Shown one piece after another: positions 35,411 to 46,761 of a DNA stretch of 64,000 nt; position 1 is the stretch's first letter; the number at the start of each line of letters is the position of its first letter. This DNA comes from Cocos nucifera (lineage: Eukaryota > Streptophyta > Magnoliopsida > Arecales > Arecaceae): NCBI GenBank assembly GCA_006176705.1, contig QRFJ01000379.1:1054001-1118000 (forward strand). Reading direction: 5' to 3'. Made by a program: the position numbers and the translations under genes. The notes below the pieces were generated by a model. The model saw only the letters and a list, made by a program, of their open reading frames with translations. It was not told the origin of the DNA and searched no databases.

Positions 35411-36436
35411 TAGGTTGTTTCTTTTCTTTTTAGTTTTGATCATTTTTCTTTTATTTTTAGCAATTTGTTGTTACTTTTTTACTGCTTTGGTGTGTATTTT
35501 CAATTTTGTAGAGAAAAATCAATGAGAGCTCAAGCAAAATTTCAAAGCTTCAAAGAACCAGACTGAACCAAATTAGGTGTATTCCTTCCTATCCTTTATT
35601 GCACTCTTTATTTTTCTTTCTCCTTTAAGACAATGTAGAATAAGTTAAAAAAAAAAAAACATGTGTCAAGAAGAAAATTTTAAGCAAGATAGACTGGACA
35701 AGTGATAAAAGATAGAATTATTTGCTAATGAATATAACGAGTTAAAGAAGTAGATTAGTTGGTCGACTTTTAGCAGTCTACTTAGGTCATTAAAAGACAA
35801 TTAGCACTTTTAATTGCACATGCGTACTAACAAGGCAAAGTAAGCATTGATTATAAGGGCAACTGAGGATTCAATTATCACTAAAAATTGGTAATTGATA
35901 TACATTCTAATCAAAGAAACTTGAATTTAAGGAAAGAGCTATCTGCCTAAAAATAAAATGCAAAAGATAGAGTATATGTGGATTGCCCAAAGCCTAGTAA
36001 CTAGGTCTCTGCACCTAGGTCAAGTGTGGAAATTTACATAAAACGGTGAAGGAAAGATCAGGATGCTCAGCACAGTAAAAAAAAAAAAAGGGCAGTGTGA
36101 AAGCTACCTTAATTCATGAGTATAAAATTGAGAATGTATAGAAAATTGACCAAAATAGGTGATAAAAGAGGATACTTTTATCCTTTAATTTAATACTGAA
36201 ATGCTAAAGTTAGTCATCACGAACACAAGTGCTATAGATCTTTGATGTACTCTAAGAAAATTTTTAATTGTATTGACTAAAAAATTTACTTCTGAAGCTC
36301 AATACTTAGTTAGTAGTATTTTCTAAATTTTTTTATCTTTAGTCCTAGATTTTATCTTTTTGATGAACAATCTTATTGAAATATGGTATTAAATAAAATA
36401 TTGCTAAGGGACTAGCAATGACTAAGTTGGAGAGTA
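35411..36436 (+). other. Non-coding stretch in place of pol
   Basis: AT-rich, with poly-A runs (about 35,648 and 36,078) and no RT, RNase H or integrase motif in any frame. It ends in the polypurine tract TTGGAGAGTA directly before the 3' LTR at 36,437. In autonomous Athila elements about 3-4 kb of pol would come before this 3' untranslated part. Confidence 0.7.
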
Positions 36437-36516
36437 TGATAAGTGGTAAAAAAATATTAATAAAAGTATTAAATTATAAAATAAATTAATCTATTTCTTT
36501 AGAAATTAATATTTTA
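36437..36516 (+). repeat. Athila-type 3' LTR, first 80 bp, cut by the gap
   Basis: TGATAAGTGGTAAAA and the following 65 bases match 31,615-31,690. It runs into the N stretch. Confidence 0.88.
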
Positions 36517-36541
36517 NNNNNNNNNNNNNNNNNNNNNNNNN
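36517..36541. other. Assembly gap (25 N)
   Basis: Twenty-five undetermined bases. The left side is a plus-strand Athila LTR start; the right side is the C-terminal gag of a minus-strand element. The missing material must include several kilobases (see findings), so the N count is not a real distance. Confidence 0.98.
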
Positions 36542-37883
36542 TAGTTGATCTAGTTCTCTCCTCGTGTTAGACTCCTAATTATCCTATTTGAGCTTCTAGT
36601 CTGGCGATAGATTGCTGTTGAGTCAGAATCAATTATTGAAGTTGGTTAAATCTATCATCAGCTAGATTGGTCTGTTGAGGAGGTGGGTATGAGAGCTGAT
36701 TATGATATGATGGCTGAAAAGGCTTACTAGGCTGACCTCTATTATAGGCATAATTTTAGTATTGGGATCTATTTTGATAATTTTGTACCGATAAAATTTG
36801 GGTCTTAGCCTGAGTCTATTGAGATGTCAAAGAAAAATTTTGGTGGTTGCTCCAATCTAGATTATATGAATTTGAAAATGGATCATTAACCGGCTTGGAG
36901 TAGCCTTTAGTAGCTTGGACTTATTCTTGGATAAAAGATGAAAACTGTGCAGTCATAGGACATTCACTCACATGATGGGTTGGGCTAGCATAGATTGAAC
37001 AAATCTCCTGATAATTAGAAGATGATGTGAATTATGCAGGAGATTGTTGACCTAGGATTAGGACTTGATCTAATTTCTGAGCAAGAAAGTCCACTTTATT
37101 TATAAAATTTAAATCAGTCTTATGACTAGATTCTAGATGTTTAAATTCATGGATCCTTGTCCAGGTTTGGTGGAAAGACAATGAAGCATGGTTAATTGAA
37201 TTTTCACTCAGGATTTCAAATAAGGTATAGGCTTCATCCTCACTCTTGTTCATGAATGCACCTCCACAGAATGCATCTACTATCTGTCTGTATTGGTCTC
37301 CTAAATCCTCATAGAAAGCTTGAACTATTTGCCACTTAGACAAACCATGGTGTGGGCATTTTCTAAGAAGTTCCTTAAGTCTCTCCCATGACTCATGAAT
37401 CTATTCCTCTAGAAGCTGAGCAAATCCAGTGATAGCTCGCCTCATAGTATTGGTTCAGCCTATAGGGTAAAATTTTTTAAGAAATTCACTTTGCAAGTCA
37501 GCCCAAGTTTTAATTGATCTCCCTATTATCCTAAGCCAGTACTTGGCTTTGTCTTTTAATGATAAGAGAAATAAAATTAGTCTAAGGGCATCATTAGTTA
37601 AATTTTGAATTCTCACCGTAGAGCAGATTTCTAAGAATTCATCCAGATATTTATAAGGATCTTCATTGATGTTCTAATAGAAAGATGGAAGCATCTGGAT
37701 TGTAGTCGGCTTGATCTCATAGTGGGTAGCATGAATTTTAGGTAATTGGATACAAGTCGATGGGTTATAGGTGGAAGAAATAAAATATTCTTTCATCCGC
37801 TTAGGTGGTTCTCTAAAATTTTCAGCCATTAGGTTATCGAATTTAATACAATCCAAGCCTTTTAATTTTATGGTTGAGTTCAA
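36542..37883 (-). pseudogene. Gag of the minus-strand gypsy element
   Basis: Two larger open pieces: 37,883-37,674 (MAENFREPPKRMKEYF, then PSTCIQLPKIHATHYEIKP) and 37,343-37,032 (SKWQIVQAFYEDLGDQYRQIVDAFCGGAFM, a gag core signature of Athila-type elements). Between them WLRIIGRSIKTWADLQSEFLKKFYP and LKELLRKCPHHG are readable across frames. Near the gap the tail RFNQLQ-LILTQQQSIARLEAQIG appears. Several stops break it. The first Met chosen (37,883, MNSTIKLKG) is only the start of the open frame, and the true start may lie further upstream. Confidence 0.83.
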
Positions 37884-39117
37884 CTAAATCAGGTAAAGCA
37901 ATTTTCTACCGTGCATGCACTAGTGCAATCATATCGTGTTGTTCAAAAAAAAATTTAGAATTTTTTTATATTTTTTATTATTTTATTATATTAATTATTT
38001 TATTTATTTATTTATTTTAATTTAATTATTATTTTTAATATTTTTTTTAGTTAGTTAAATTTAATTTTTATTTTATTTTATTTTATTTTATTTTTATAGG
38101 AGAAAAAAGAAGAAAGAAAGAAGAGTTTTAAAGAAGAGGTCCTAAGGAGTCCTAGAACTAAGAAGAGAGAAAAGAATTAGGTTTAATTAGGTTTGATGTT
38201 GGTTAGCAATCAAGTTGGTTAATCAATCCTGACTAGGGGTTATCCTAGATCTAGACAACTCCTAACTGCCAAGGTCACCTTCAAGCCCTCCAAGTGTAGG
38301 ATTAGCCAATCAACTAGCCAGGTAAGTGTAAGGTCGGTGGAAGTCCCTCCGTTGCTTGCCTTAGACACTAATTATGCTTGGCCAGGTAAGCGAACGAAAT
38401 CAATTAGAAACCACCTTCCTTCGGGCCCAGTCATCCCTGAACCACTTTCTTAGATACCAGTCAAATTGACTAACCCTAATCTAGTTCAACTCTTAGGGTT
38501 CCTTATCCTATTGAGCTCGAGTTCCTAGGGTTGATGTTTAATTGATTTTAAAATTAAAGGCTTAGGTCAATGTAGGATGCTGGTTGGTTGTTTGTGGGCT
38601 AAGGAAGGGTGATCAAATCCCCACCTTATCTTATTTAATTGGGTTGTGCCCTTAATTTGGTTTAATATGAATATGCACAAAAAAAATTTTAATTAGAGAG
38701 TTCTATGCAATTTAAACTAGATGTATGCAACTAATTGAATTCTAAAAGACTTACCTTGCCTCCAGCAATCATAAAAAAATAAAAATAAAAATAAAAATAA
38801 AACTAATATGATGCATGCTCTAAGCAGTTAAGATTTCTAATCTTATCATGAAATTTTTAATTAGATTTAAATAAATAGTTTTTTTTAAAATTAATTTAAA
38901 AATAAAATAAAGAAATAAATAAAATAAAAAGGAAAGAGCACTAGGGTTAGGATTGATCTCACCAAGCAAAACTCTTGATTCTTTTTGTTCTTTAATCTTT
39001 TTTTCTATAAAATAATAAAAAAAATGAGCAAGCAATATTTATAAAAAAATAAAAATTTTATTTATAATTTATTTATAAAAAAATTAAAGAGATAAAAAAT
39101 TTAATATCCATGCCTCC
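37884..39117 (-). other. Leader of the minus-strand gypsy element; no gene
   Basis: AT-rich sequence with simple TTTTA runs at about 37,970-38,095 and an (AAAAT)n run at 38,776-38,800. No frame is recognised. The GC-richer middle (about 38,200-38,600) has no coding sense that I can support. Confidence 0.5.
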
Positions 39118-39139
39118 CTCGACAACGGCGCCAAAAACT
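39118..39139 (-). other. Primer binding site of the minus-strand element
   Basis: On the minus strand this reads TTTTTGGCGCCGTTGTCGAG. GGCGCCGTTG is the canonical core of Athila/Tat-lineage primer sites. Confidence 0.85.
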
Positions 39140-40735
39140 TGATAGGAACGTGATGTCGTTAAGACACCGTGTTTATCAGTTTAATCCGACTTCTTAAAAT
39201 AATTAAAAATGGATAGATAGCAGTAAGTCAGGTCGAATCCACAGGGAAGGTAGTATTTTTAGATTTGAAATCTTTGATTTTTGAAAAGAAAAAGAAAAGA
39301 AAAAGGGTTTTGGGATCAAAAGTGAAGTCGAAAAATAAAAGGCAAAAATTAAAAGGTGCAGGAATTTAAACTTAGTACTAAGATCTACTAGTTAGATCTT
39401 AGCATCTACTTGCAATCAAAAAAATAATAATTAAAATATAGAAATTAAATTGCAACAAAAGTTAAGAGCATAAAATTAAAGAGCATAAAAATAAATATTG
39501 CATTAATTAAAAATTCATAATTTAAATACATAAAATAAAAAGAAAATAAAATAGGCTGATCTCTGATCTTGGATCGACATTGGTGGAAAGATGGTGTAGA
39601 AATCCCGCTCTTCTTCTTGGCACCAATTGCTTTGAAGCAACCATTAACCCATAGCCTGACTTCATCCTGTACCAAAGCTTCACCTTGATCTAAGATATCG
39701 ATTTTTGGAGGCTTAGGATCCTTTTTATAGAGCTAGGAGGGTTGGATATTTATTTTTGAAGGCGATGTGGGACTAATAGCCTTTGTAATTATCAAAATAT
39801 AAAAAAATCTGAATAAAATTTAAATCAAAATAGCTCTGATACGATTCTGATAATTTTGGTGAAATCTAGCCATTCAATAGGATTCCAACGGTCCAAAAAT
39901 CATCAAAATTGGATGAGTATCGACCCAGATCAGGTCGGATTAAATTCTAGCCATTCGATCGCGCATTAATGGAGGAAATATAGCTGTAAATCATGCATCG
40001 GGAGTCCTGATCACTGTCGGGAGCGTTCGGGACCATTGGATCTTTATCACTTGGTTTTCTGGCTATTCGATCGTGCCAGATTGCTGATAGAATTTGAATC
40101 AAACCTAGAAATAACCACCACCGTCTGATCTTGACCGCAATCAACTGTAGCCTTTCGATCGTGCAATTACTATTCCCATGGAATGCATGGACCGGCCGCA
40201 CAGTACACCACAGTCAATCAGCGCTTTTGTCGCTGAGTGAAAAGATCAAAATATCCTGTGAGCCGTGATAAATTTCTATAGACCCTTTAAGGGTCCAGGT
40301 CCACCATGTGTCGCTCTATGATTCATCGATTGCTGTTAAGCTCGTGGTCTACACCTGAATCGTGGACCAGCTGATGGCTTCAATGGCTGAGTTGGCTTTG
40401 ATGGCTTGGCTTGGCTTGGTGGCTGGGCTTGCGGAGCCGGCTTAGCTGTTTTCTTTTTTTATTTAATTTTTATTTATTTTATTTCTTTAAAAAATTATAT
40501 CTTTTTCGTTTTAGCTTCGTTTAACTTGAAATTTATTTTATTATGATAAAAAAAAGCTCTTTCCATTGATAATAAAATTTTATTTTTTAATTTTTATTAT
40601 TTTTTAATTATTTTTTAATTAATAAAAATATAAATTTTTCAAAAATTATATATAAATTGATTAATAATTTTTAAAAATTAATATAAATTAATTAATAAAT
40701 TAATATTTTTATTGATGAATTTATGATGCTTATCA
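39140..40735 (-). repeat. 5' LTR of the minus-strand gypsy element
   Basis: On the minus strand it starts TGATAAGCATCATAAATTC at 40,735 and ends ...GTTCCTATCA at 39,140. A minus-strand TATA-like CTATAAAAAG lies at 39,730-39,721. The first 300 bases are extremely AT-rich, and the middle contains several ATCGAACGGCT-like and GATCGAATGG-like motifs. Only one copy of this LTR is present. Confidence 0.82.
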
Positions 40736-41560
40736 GCAACATACCAGCATCTGATCAATAAAATCTTCGAGGAGCAGAACGGTCGCAACATGGAGGTGCA
40801 TATAGATGATATGCTCATCAAAAGTCAAGTTTCAATGAACCATGTCACCGACCTCGAAGAGACCTTCAGTGCACTTAAGAAGTATAAGATGAAGTTGAAC
40901 CCAACCAAGTGCACCTTCAGAGTGACCTCAAAAAAGTTTTTGGGATTCATAGTGTCAAGGCATGGGATTGAAGTAAATCCAGAAAAAATTTGAGCTATTG
41001 AGAAGATGACTGCTCCAAAAATAATTAAAGAAGTTCAACGTCTGACTAAAAAAATGGCATCCCTAAACCACTTTGTCTTGAGATCGGCCGAGCGATGTAT
41101 GCCCTTGTTTCAAGCTCTCAAGCACCCAAAGAATTTTTGCTGGACGATGAAATGCCAACAGACGTTCGAGGAGCTTAAAATCTACCTCGGCTCACCTCCA
41201 TTGCTGGCAAAGCCTGAGCCCGAAGAAGAATTGTTCTTGTACCTAGTAGTCTCCCCAGTAGCCCTAGCGGTAGTCCTGGTCAAGGAGGAAATGAAAGTGC
41301 AACAGTCGGTCTACTACATAAGTTGGGTCCTGAGGGATTTAGAAACTAGGTACTCTAAATTAGAAAAATTAACTTACGCTCTTCTAATTACTGCTAGGAG
41401 ACTCCGACCTTACTTTTAGGGGCACTTCATAACACTTCACATGGATCAACCAATTAAGACAGTCCTTCATCGAATGAATTCCTCCAAAAGAATCGCAAAA
41501 TGGATGATTGAGCTTATAGAATTTGACATCAACTATCGATCTCGGTCGTTAATCAAAGCC
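40736..41560 (+). pseudogene. Tat element RT (C-terminal part) and RNase H
   Basis: The frame restarts at the very first base after the minus-strand LTR: ATYQHLINKIFEEQNGRNMEVHIDDMLIKS. I-D-D replaces the usual Y/F-x-D-D active site (V-D-D-M-L in relatives), so the two Asp are kept. Then KKYKMKLNPTKCTFRV, KFLGFIVSRHGIEVNP and the RNase H with CWTMKCQQTFEELK, LFLYLVVSPVALAVVLV and LETRYSKLEKLTYALLITARRLRPYF follow. The upstream third of RT, with the FVPNM..ATDPM part, is at 22,850-23,124. About 110-120 codons between the two are absent. Confidence 0.87.
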
Positions 41561-42338
41561 CAAACATTAGCAGATTTTGTAGTGGAATGCACCATCCCAG
41601 ATGAAGCCAAGCTTGAATAGGATGAAACCAGTGTCTTGTGATTATAGCCAGGCTCCCCTGAAGAGAGGGCCGACCTCCTTGAAGGTTTTTGGGTTCTATA
41701 TATGGATGGCTCATCCAATGCTTCTGGAGCAGGCGTAGGGTAGATCTTGGTTAACCCAAAATGTGTCATCACTGAATATGCACTGCGCTTTGAATTTTCA
41801 GCAACTAATAATGGGCCCAAATATGAAGCTTTGATTGCTGAGTTAAAAATAGCAAAAGAGTTAGAAGCAAATTGGCTCTAAGTCTATAGTGATTTCCAAC
41901 TGGTGGTCGGATAGATCAGCAGCAGTTATGAAGCTCGAAAGGAAAGCATGATAAAATATCTTGAGAAAGTGAAAAACTTGACTCTGTCCTTCAACAGTTT
42001 TAGTATTCAACAGATTCTGAGGGCAGAGAATATAAGAGCCGACCTTCTCTCTAAATTGGCCACTTCAGTTCCGACTGAACTATCCAAAGAAGTATTTTTT
42101 GAAATCCTAAAGTGCCTAAGCTTAGAGGAGTCACAGTCTGTTATGCAAGTTGAGCACGAATCGAGCTGGATCGACCTTCTAGTTGCCTACCTCAAGGATG
42201 GAGCTCTCCCTCATGATCCGAAAGAAGCTCGAAAACTCAGAAATCAGGCTTTTCGATATGTTTTGTATGAAAGCAAGCTGTATAAAAGGTCGTATTCTCT
42301 ACCACTCTTGAGATATCTCCAACCTTCAGAGGCCAACT
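41561..42338 (+). pseudogene. Tat element second (archaeal-type) RNase H and linker
   Basis: The frame reads LYMDGSSNASGAGVG from about 41,693, the start of an RNase H fold with its first catalytic Asp. It continues LRFEFSATNNGPKYEALIAELKIAKELEA, then VYSDFQLVV (catalytic Asp) and MIKYLEKVKNLTLSFNSFSIQQILRAENIRADLLSKLAT, with the final N-x-x-A-D. Glu in the YEALI motif completes the acidic set. A second RNase H of this type after the RT-linked one is a mark of the Tat lineage. Stops are few (41,741, 41,879, 41,910 region). The linker to integrase follows to about 42,338. Confidence 0.85.
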
Positions 42339-43433
42339 TCACATTATGGAAAGTGCATGAAGGAATTTACGAAAGTCATGTTAGAGCCAGATCCTTGTCA
42401 TAAAGACTACTTCAGTAGGGATACTATTGGCCGATATTGTACCATGATTCTATAAAGTATGTTAAGAAATATAACCGCTGTCAGAGAAATGCAAATATAC
42501 AAAGATAGCCGACCTCTGAGCTTACTCCACTAAATGCACCGTGGCCATTCACGTAGTGGAAAATGGATATACTTGGCCCCTTTCCAATGGCATCCAGATA
42601 ATGGAAGTTTCTCCTAGTTGCAATCGACTACTTCACCAAATGGGTCGAGGCCGAACCATTGGCAAAAATTACTGAAGTCAAGATGCAGGACTTCATCTGA
42701 AAGTCAATTGTCTGTCTATTCGGTCTACCCCAAACTCTCATAATTGATAATGGGCGACAGTTTGCCAGGGCAAGATTTGCCAAATTCTATGAAGATTTGA
42801 ATATCTTCCACCATTTTACATCAATCGTCCATCCACAAGCAAACGAAGAAGCCGAAGTAGCAAATAGAATCCTACTGCAAGGTATCAAAGCAAGACTTAA
42901 AAGAGCGAAGGAGACTTGAGTAGATGAACTCTATCATATGCTCTGGGCATACCGAACTATCCAAAAATTGCCAATTGGGGAGACCCCATTTGCCTTGGCT
43001 TTTGGAACGGAAGCAGTTATCCCAATAGAACTTAAACTTCCATCAGTATGAGTCATGGCATTCAATGAGCAGTGAAACTCATCAGACCTCAGGGCTAACC
43101 TCAACTTGTTAGAAGAAAAATGAAAGAAATCCCAAGTTTAGATGGCAGCCTATAAGTAAAAAGTAGCTCGCTACTATAATTCAAAAGTCAAAGGCAAGAT
43201 ATTCAAAGTGAGGGACTTGGTACTTTGGTGAGCGGCTGTCTCATAGTCTTAGAATCAAGGAAAGCTTGCTCCAAATTGGGAAGGTCCGTATGAAATAGAG
43301 AAGATTATCCAGCCCGAAACTTATCGCCTGAAGGAGCTCGAAGGAACAACTCTTCCGCGGCCTTAGAATTCAGAAAACTTGAGAATATACTACCAGTAAC
43401 TTTTCTTCAATAAAATTTTTCTATTTTAACATC
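42339..43433 (+). pseudogene. Tat element integrase
   Basis: An N-terminal H-H-C-C zone (KVHEGIYESHVRARS, then KKYNRCQRNA) is followed by the catalytic core: first Asp in WKMDILGPF (about 42,562), second in LIIDNGRQF (about 42,738), Glu in NEEAEVANR (about 42,843). Then YRTIQKLPIGETPFALAFGTEAVIP and the C-terminal LAPNWEGPYEIEKIIQPETYRL appear, the latter a GPY/F module. In active relatives the Glu motif is preceded by N-G-Q; here it is N-E-E. Several Trp and Arg codons have become stops. Confidence 0.87.
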
Positions 43434-43498
43434 ACTACTTCTTGGTGCAAAAATCATGTAATGACTAATAACTCTCTGAAGCAACCTAAAGTAGCCTA

Positions 43499-44150
43499 TT
43501 AGGAACAGGAGGAGAACCTCATCCTAATGCGAGCAAAGTCGAAGACCTTGTTGAACTAAGACGAGATGAGTGAAGAGGCCCTACAACGGTCCAAATATGC
43601 CCCACAGCTCGTTAGGAGCAGGAGGAGAACCTCATCCTAATTTGAGCAAAGTCGAAGGCCTTGTTGAACTAAGATGAGATGAGGAGAGAGGCCCTACCAA
43701 TGGTCCTAACATATCCCTATAGTCCGTTAGGAACAAGAGGAGAACCTCATCCTAATGTGAGCAAAGTCGAAGGCCTTGTTAAATTAAGATGGGACGAGGG
43801 GAGAGGTCCTACCAATGGCCTTAATGTGCCCCTACAGTCCATTAGGAACAGAAGGAGAACCTCGTCCTAACATGAGCAAAGTCGAAGGCCTTATTAAATT
43901 AAAATAGGATGAGGGGAGAGGCCCTATCAACGGTCCTAATATGCTCCTACGATCCATTAGGAACAGGAGGAGAACTTCGTCCTAACGTGAGCAAAATCGA
44001 ATGCCTTGTTAAACTAAGACGAGATGGAAAAGAGGCCCTACTGATGACCCTAACGTGCCCCCACAAGCCATGTTAGGAATAGAAGGAAAGCCTCATCCTA
44101 ACATGAGCAAAAGTCAAAATCTCGTTGACCAAAGATGAGGGAAAGAAAGA
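43499..44150 (+). repeat. 115-bp tandem repeat downstream of Tat pol (5.6 copies)
   Basis: Units begin with TTAGGAACAGGAGGAGAACC-like sequence at 43,499, 43,612, 43,727, 43,842, 43,957 and 44,073, so the period is 113-116 bp. Each unit also holds GAGCAAAGTCGAAGGCC and GAGGCCCTAC. The last unit is partial. Tandem repeats between pol and the 3' LTR are known from Tat-lineage elements. No long open frame is kept between units. Confidence 0.9.
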
Positions 44151-44460
44151 AGCTCGACGGAGAATCTTTACACATATTTTTCTGTAATAATCTAACTACG
44201 TCAAATACGAAAGATGGAACCTTATCCTGATTTGTAGAAGAGGTTTTAGTTTGGCATCCACAACAAGCATTTCATGAGAAGCCAACATAGAGAAAAATGA
44301 GATAAAGAAGGTAAGGCCACAAATAAGCTTCAAATTCATGCGAAATAAAAATAATGAGAAATATATTATTTCATTACAAAAATAAGTTCATTACAAGCAA
44401 AACATAGGCCAACAAGGTCGATTACACTGAAAAAAAGAAAAGAGGAGGAGAAGAGAACCA

Positions 44461-45349
44461 ATGCTCTAAGGCGAACCGAACTCCTCGGACTTCGGACTGC
44501 CGACCCCGGCCATCACCAAGGCCTGCTTTAGCCTAAGGATCTCCTTCTTCTTGTAAAGACCCTCTATGTATATTCTATTGGTGAGCTGAAACTTACTCTC
44601 AAGCTCTCATCGTTGTCTCCTCAAAACATCAGACTCAGCCTCCGTGTCCTCGATAGCCCGATATTCACAGGTGAGCTGAAGCTTCAGTCATTGAATCTCG
44701 GCCTTCTCCGCCCCAATCGTCTTTGAAAGCTCACTGATGGTCCTCTCTTCAAGAAGGCAATCTCCTCTGACTCATCACTTGCGCTGGCTCCCCAACTATT
44801 ATGCAATTGCTTTTGAAGATGAGCTGCCTCATCTTTGGTAGCCTTGAGCTCTTCTTCAAGCTTGGACATCTTCCCCGCCCAGGTCACTCGGTAGCTATTA
44901 TGCCAGTCCTCAGTATCTTACAACTGCTTCTGAAGCTGGGAGAACCTTTTTGACTAGTCCCAATCATACCGGGCCTTGTCAGTGGACCATGGTGAGCTCC
45001 CTTCTTGGGGATGAATTTTTTTCCTGGCATTCTTCGGGTCAGCTTCAAGAGAGTTGATCTTCGTCGTTAGTGCCCAGCACTTCTTGCTGGCATTTCTCTT
45101 AAGTTCTGCGATCTCCTTCTCAAAGCTATCCTTTCGGATACTGAAGCTCACCGCGTTCTTTATGTGCAAGCCACAGAGGCAAGTGACCTCTTTGGTTGCT
45201 TCAAAAGCATTCTTTCGCGAGGCTCGAAGGTCGTCATCCGTCTTCTTCAACTTCTTCTTCAGAAGATGAACTTCATTCCTCAGGCTCTTTATCAAAGGCC
45301 TTATCGGAACCCCCTGAGGTAGTGAATCAGTGTTGGCGAGAGATTGCAT
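44461..45349 (-). pseudogene. Antisense coiled-coil ORF of the Tat element
   Basis: ATG at 45,349 opens a 131-codon frame (to 44,954) that is very rich in Lys, Glu and Leu in heptad-like spacing: LIKSLRNEVHLLKKKLKKTDDDLRASRK and SFEKEIAELKRNASKK. After a stop it continues at 44,887-44,684 with KMSKLEEELKATKDEAAHLQKQL. It would form a long coiled coil. It lies opposite to gag-pol, next to the other antisense gene. It could be a separate gene or a downstream exon of that gene whose splice site I did not find. No enzymatic motif is visible. Confidence 0.6.
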
Positions 45350-46090
45350 TTAAGGTATGAAAAGTGCTCAAAGGTATAGAAAAAAATTATTTTCATTTAA
45401 TCAAAACTTTTGAGTACAAGGCAAGAAGGGGAGAAAAAGAAAAATGTACAACTACTCAAGGATTTCAACCTCAGGAGGGGTAATGGAGGATGGAGCCAAA
45501 TCGCTCTCGATCGCCTTGGGTTCCCAAACTGATTAAGACACCTCTGTGATTGGTTCAGATGGGCTAGAAGCAAGCTCGTCGAAGGAAGGATCGACTGCGA
45601 CATTGGACGATCCCACATCTATGTCGTCTTCCTCCTCCAGAAAGTTGAGGTCAAGCTCGAAGAACCTCTAAGCCATCCTACCTTTGCAGAGCTAGAAACT
45701 CTTGATAAATGCCTCCTGGCCAAACTCAACATTCAAGTTTCTCATCTCGACAGAGGTCTAAAACTCTTCCATGGCTCAGGTCATCACCTCTAAGATCGAC
45801 TTCACCATTTGGGTCTCTAGTTTGACGACCCTATTCTCGGCTTCCTTACTCCTTTCCTCCTCCAAGGCTAATGTGGCCTTTAGTTCGGTCAAGATGAACT
45901 CCTCTTTGCGAAGCACACCCTAGAGACTTTCGATGTCCGCCGCCTTCTCCTCGGCAAGGTGCTCGACCTCGTCGACCCTCTCTTGAAGACGGCAGGTCTC
46001 GACTCGAAGGTCCTCCTGGGCCTTCTATACCTCCACCTCCTGATGACGTGCCCTCTTGATGTGGCGACCCGATTGCATCTGGTGACCTGA

Positions 46091-46187
46091 CTGCAATAAA
46101 TGATTGATGTTAAAAAAATAAAAAGAAAAAAAAAGAAAAAAAAAAGAGCAGAAAAAAAGAGAAAGAGTCGAGCAACGGAGCAATCAC
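46091..46187 (-). other. Predicted intron of the antisense gene (97 bp)
   Basis: Minus-strand donor CTCAAG|GTGATTG and acceptor TTTATTGCAG|TCAGG, with about 60 bases of nearly pure pyrimidine in between. Coding sense (MADLDLR before, QMQSGRHIKRARHQE after) breaks exactly here. Confidence 0.6.
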
Positions 46188-46683
46188 CTTGAGGATGGTT
46201 TCGAGAGAACCCCAGACGAGCTACCGCAGATCTAGGTCGGCCATTTGGTCCACCACCTCGGGCATGGAAAACTTGTCGGTAAGATCCCAGATGATCTTTG
46301 GATTGTCAAAGAAATCTTTCCCTCGTTCATCGCCGTCGCCATCTGGTCCGCCTAGGCTAGCCTTGCGGGATGTCTTGGCAACGATTTTCTTCTTTTTTCT
46401 TTCTTCCCCTATCTCTTCCTTGGTAGGAAGTTTAGAAGTCTGATCCCCATTGGAGGGACCTGAGGGCATGGAAGGCACCAAGCCCATGCTAGCAGTGCCG
46501 ACCTCAACAGTTAGGGCAGTCTCGGTGCTGGCGATGACCTTGGACGTAGTGATAGTGGAGGTGGGACTTTGGAGCTAGAAGCACTGACCTTTGCCCTCTT
46601 TGAGCCATGGCTTGGCACCTTCTCTTTTCTCTTCTTGGTGTAGAGCCCTTTGGTAAGCATCTCGGCAGTTTGTATGTCTATTT

Positions 46684-46761
46684 CTATAATAGAAAAAAAA
46701 GCATGGTCAGTAGCAATACATGTGCATGAAATCGTGTAGATTCAAAAATCAAAAGATGTAC
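46684..46761 (-). other. Predicted intron of the antisense gene (78 bp)
   Basis: Minus-strand donor CATTG|GTACATC, acceptor TTTCTATTATAG|AAATAG preceded by a T run. Bounds are inferred from splice consensus and coding sense. Confidence 0.5.

Larger units (their letters stand above)
31615..36516 (+). mobile_element. Athila-type gypsy element without pol, inserted in Copia B 3' LTR
   Basis: A 1,260-bp LTR, a primer site of the TGGCGCCGTTGCC type, gag, an aspartic protease, about 1 kb of non-coding sequence, a polypurine tract and the first 80 bp of the 3' LTR are visible before the N gap. No RT, RNase H or integrase lies between protease and 3' LTR, so this copy could only move with enzymes from another element. 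The probable target duplication TACAC (31,610-31,614) cannot be checked because the right end lies in the gap. Confidence 0.88.
36542..40735 (-). mobile_element. Minus-strand Athila/Tat-type gypsy element, 5' half
   Basis: Reading leftwards from 40,735: a 1,596-bp LTR, a primer site of canonical GGCGCCGTTG type, an AT-rich leader of about 1.2 kb and gag, which runs into the gap. Its pol and second LTR are not in the window. The right border at 40,735/40,736 is exact, because the Tat RT frame resumes at the next base. It is a different subfamily from the plus-strand Athila copy (only the first bases, TGATAAG, agree). Confidence 0.85.
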
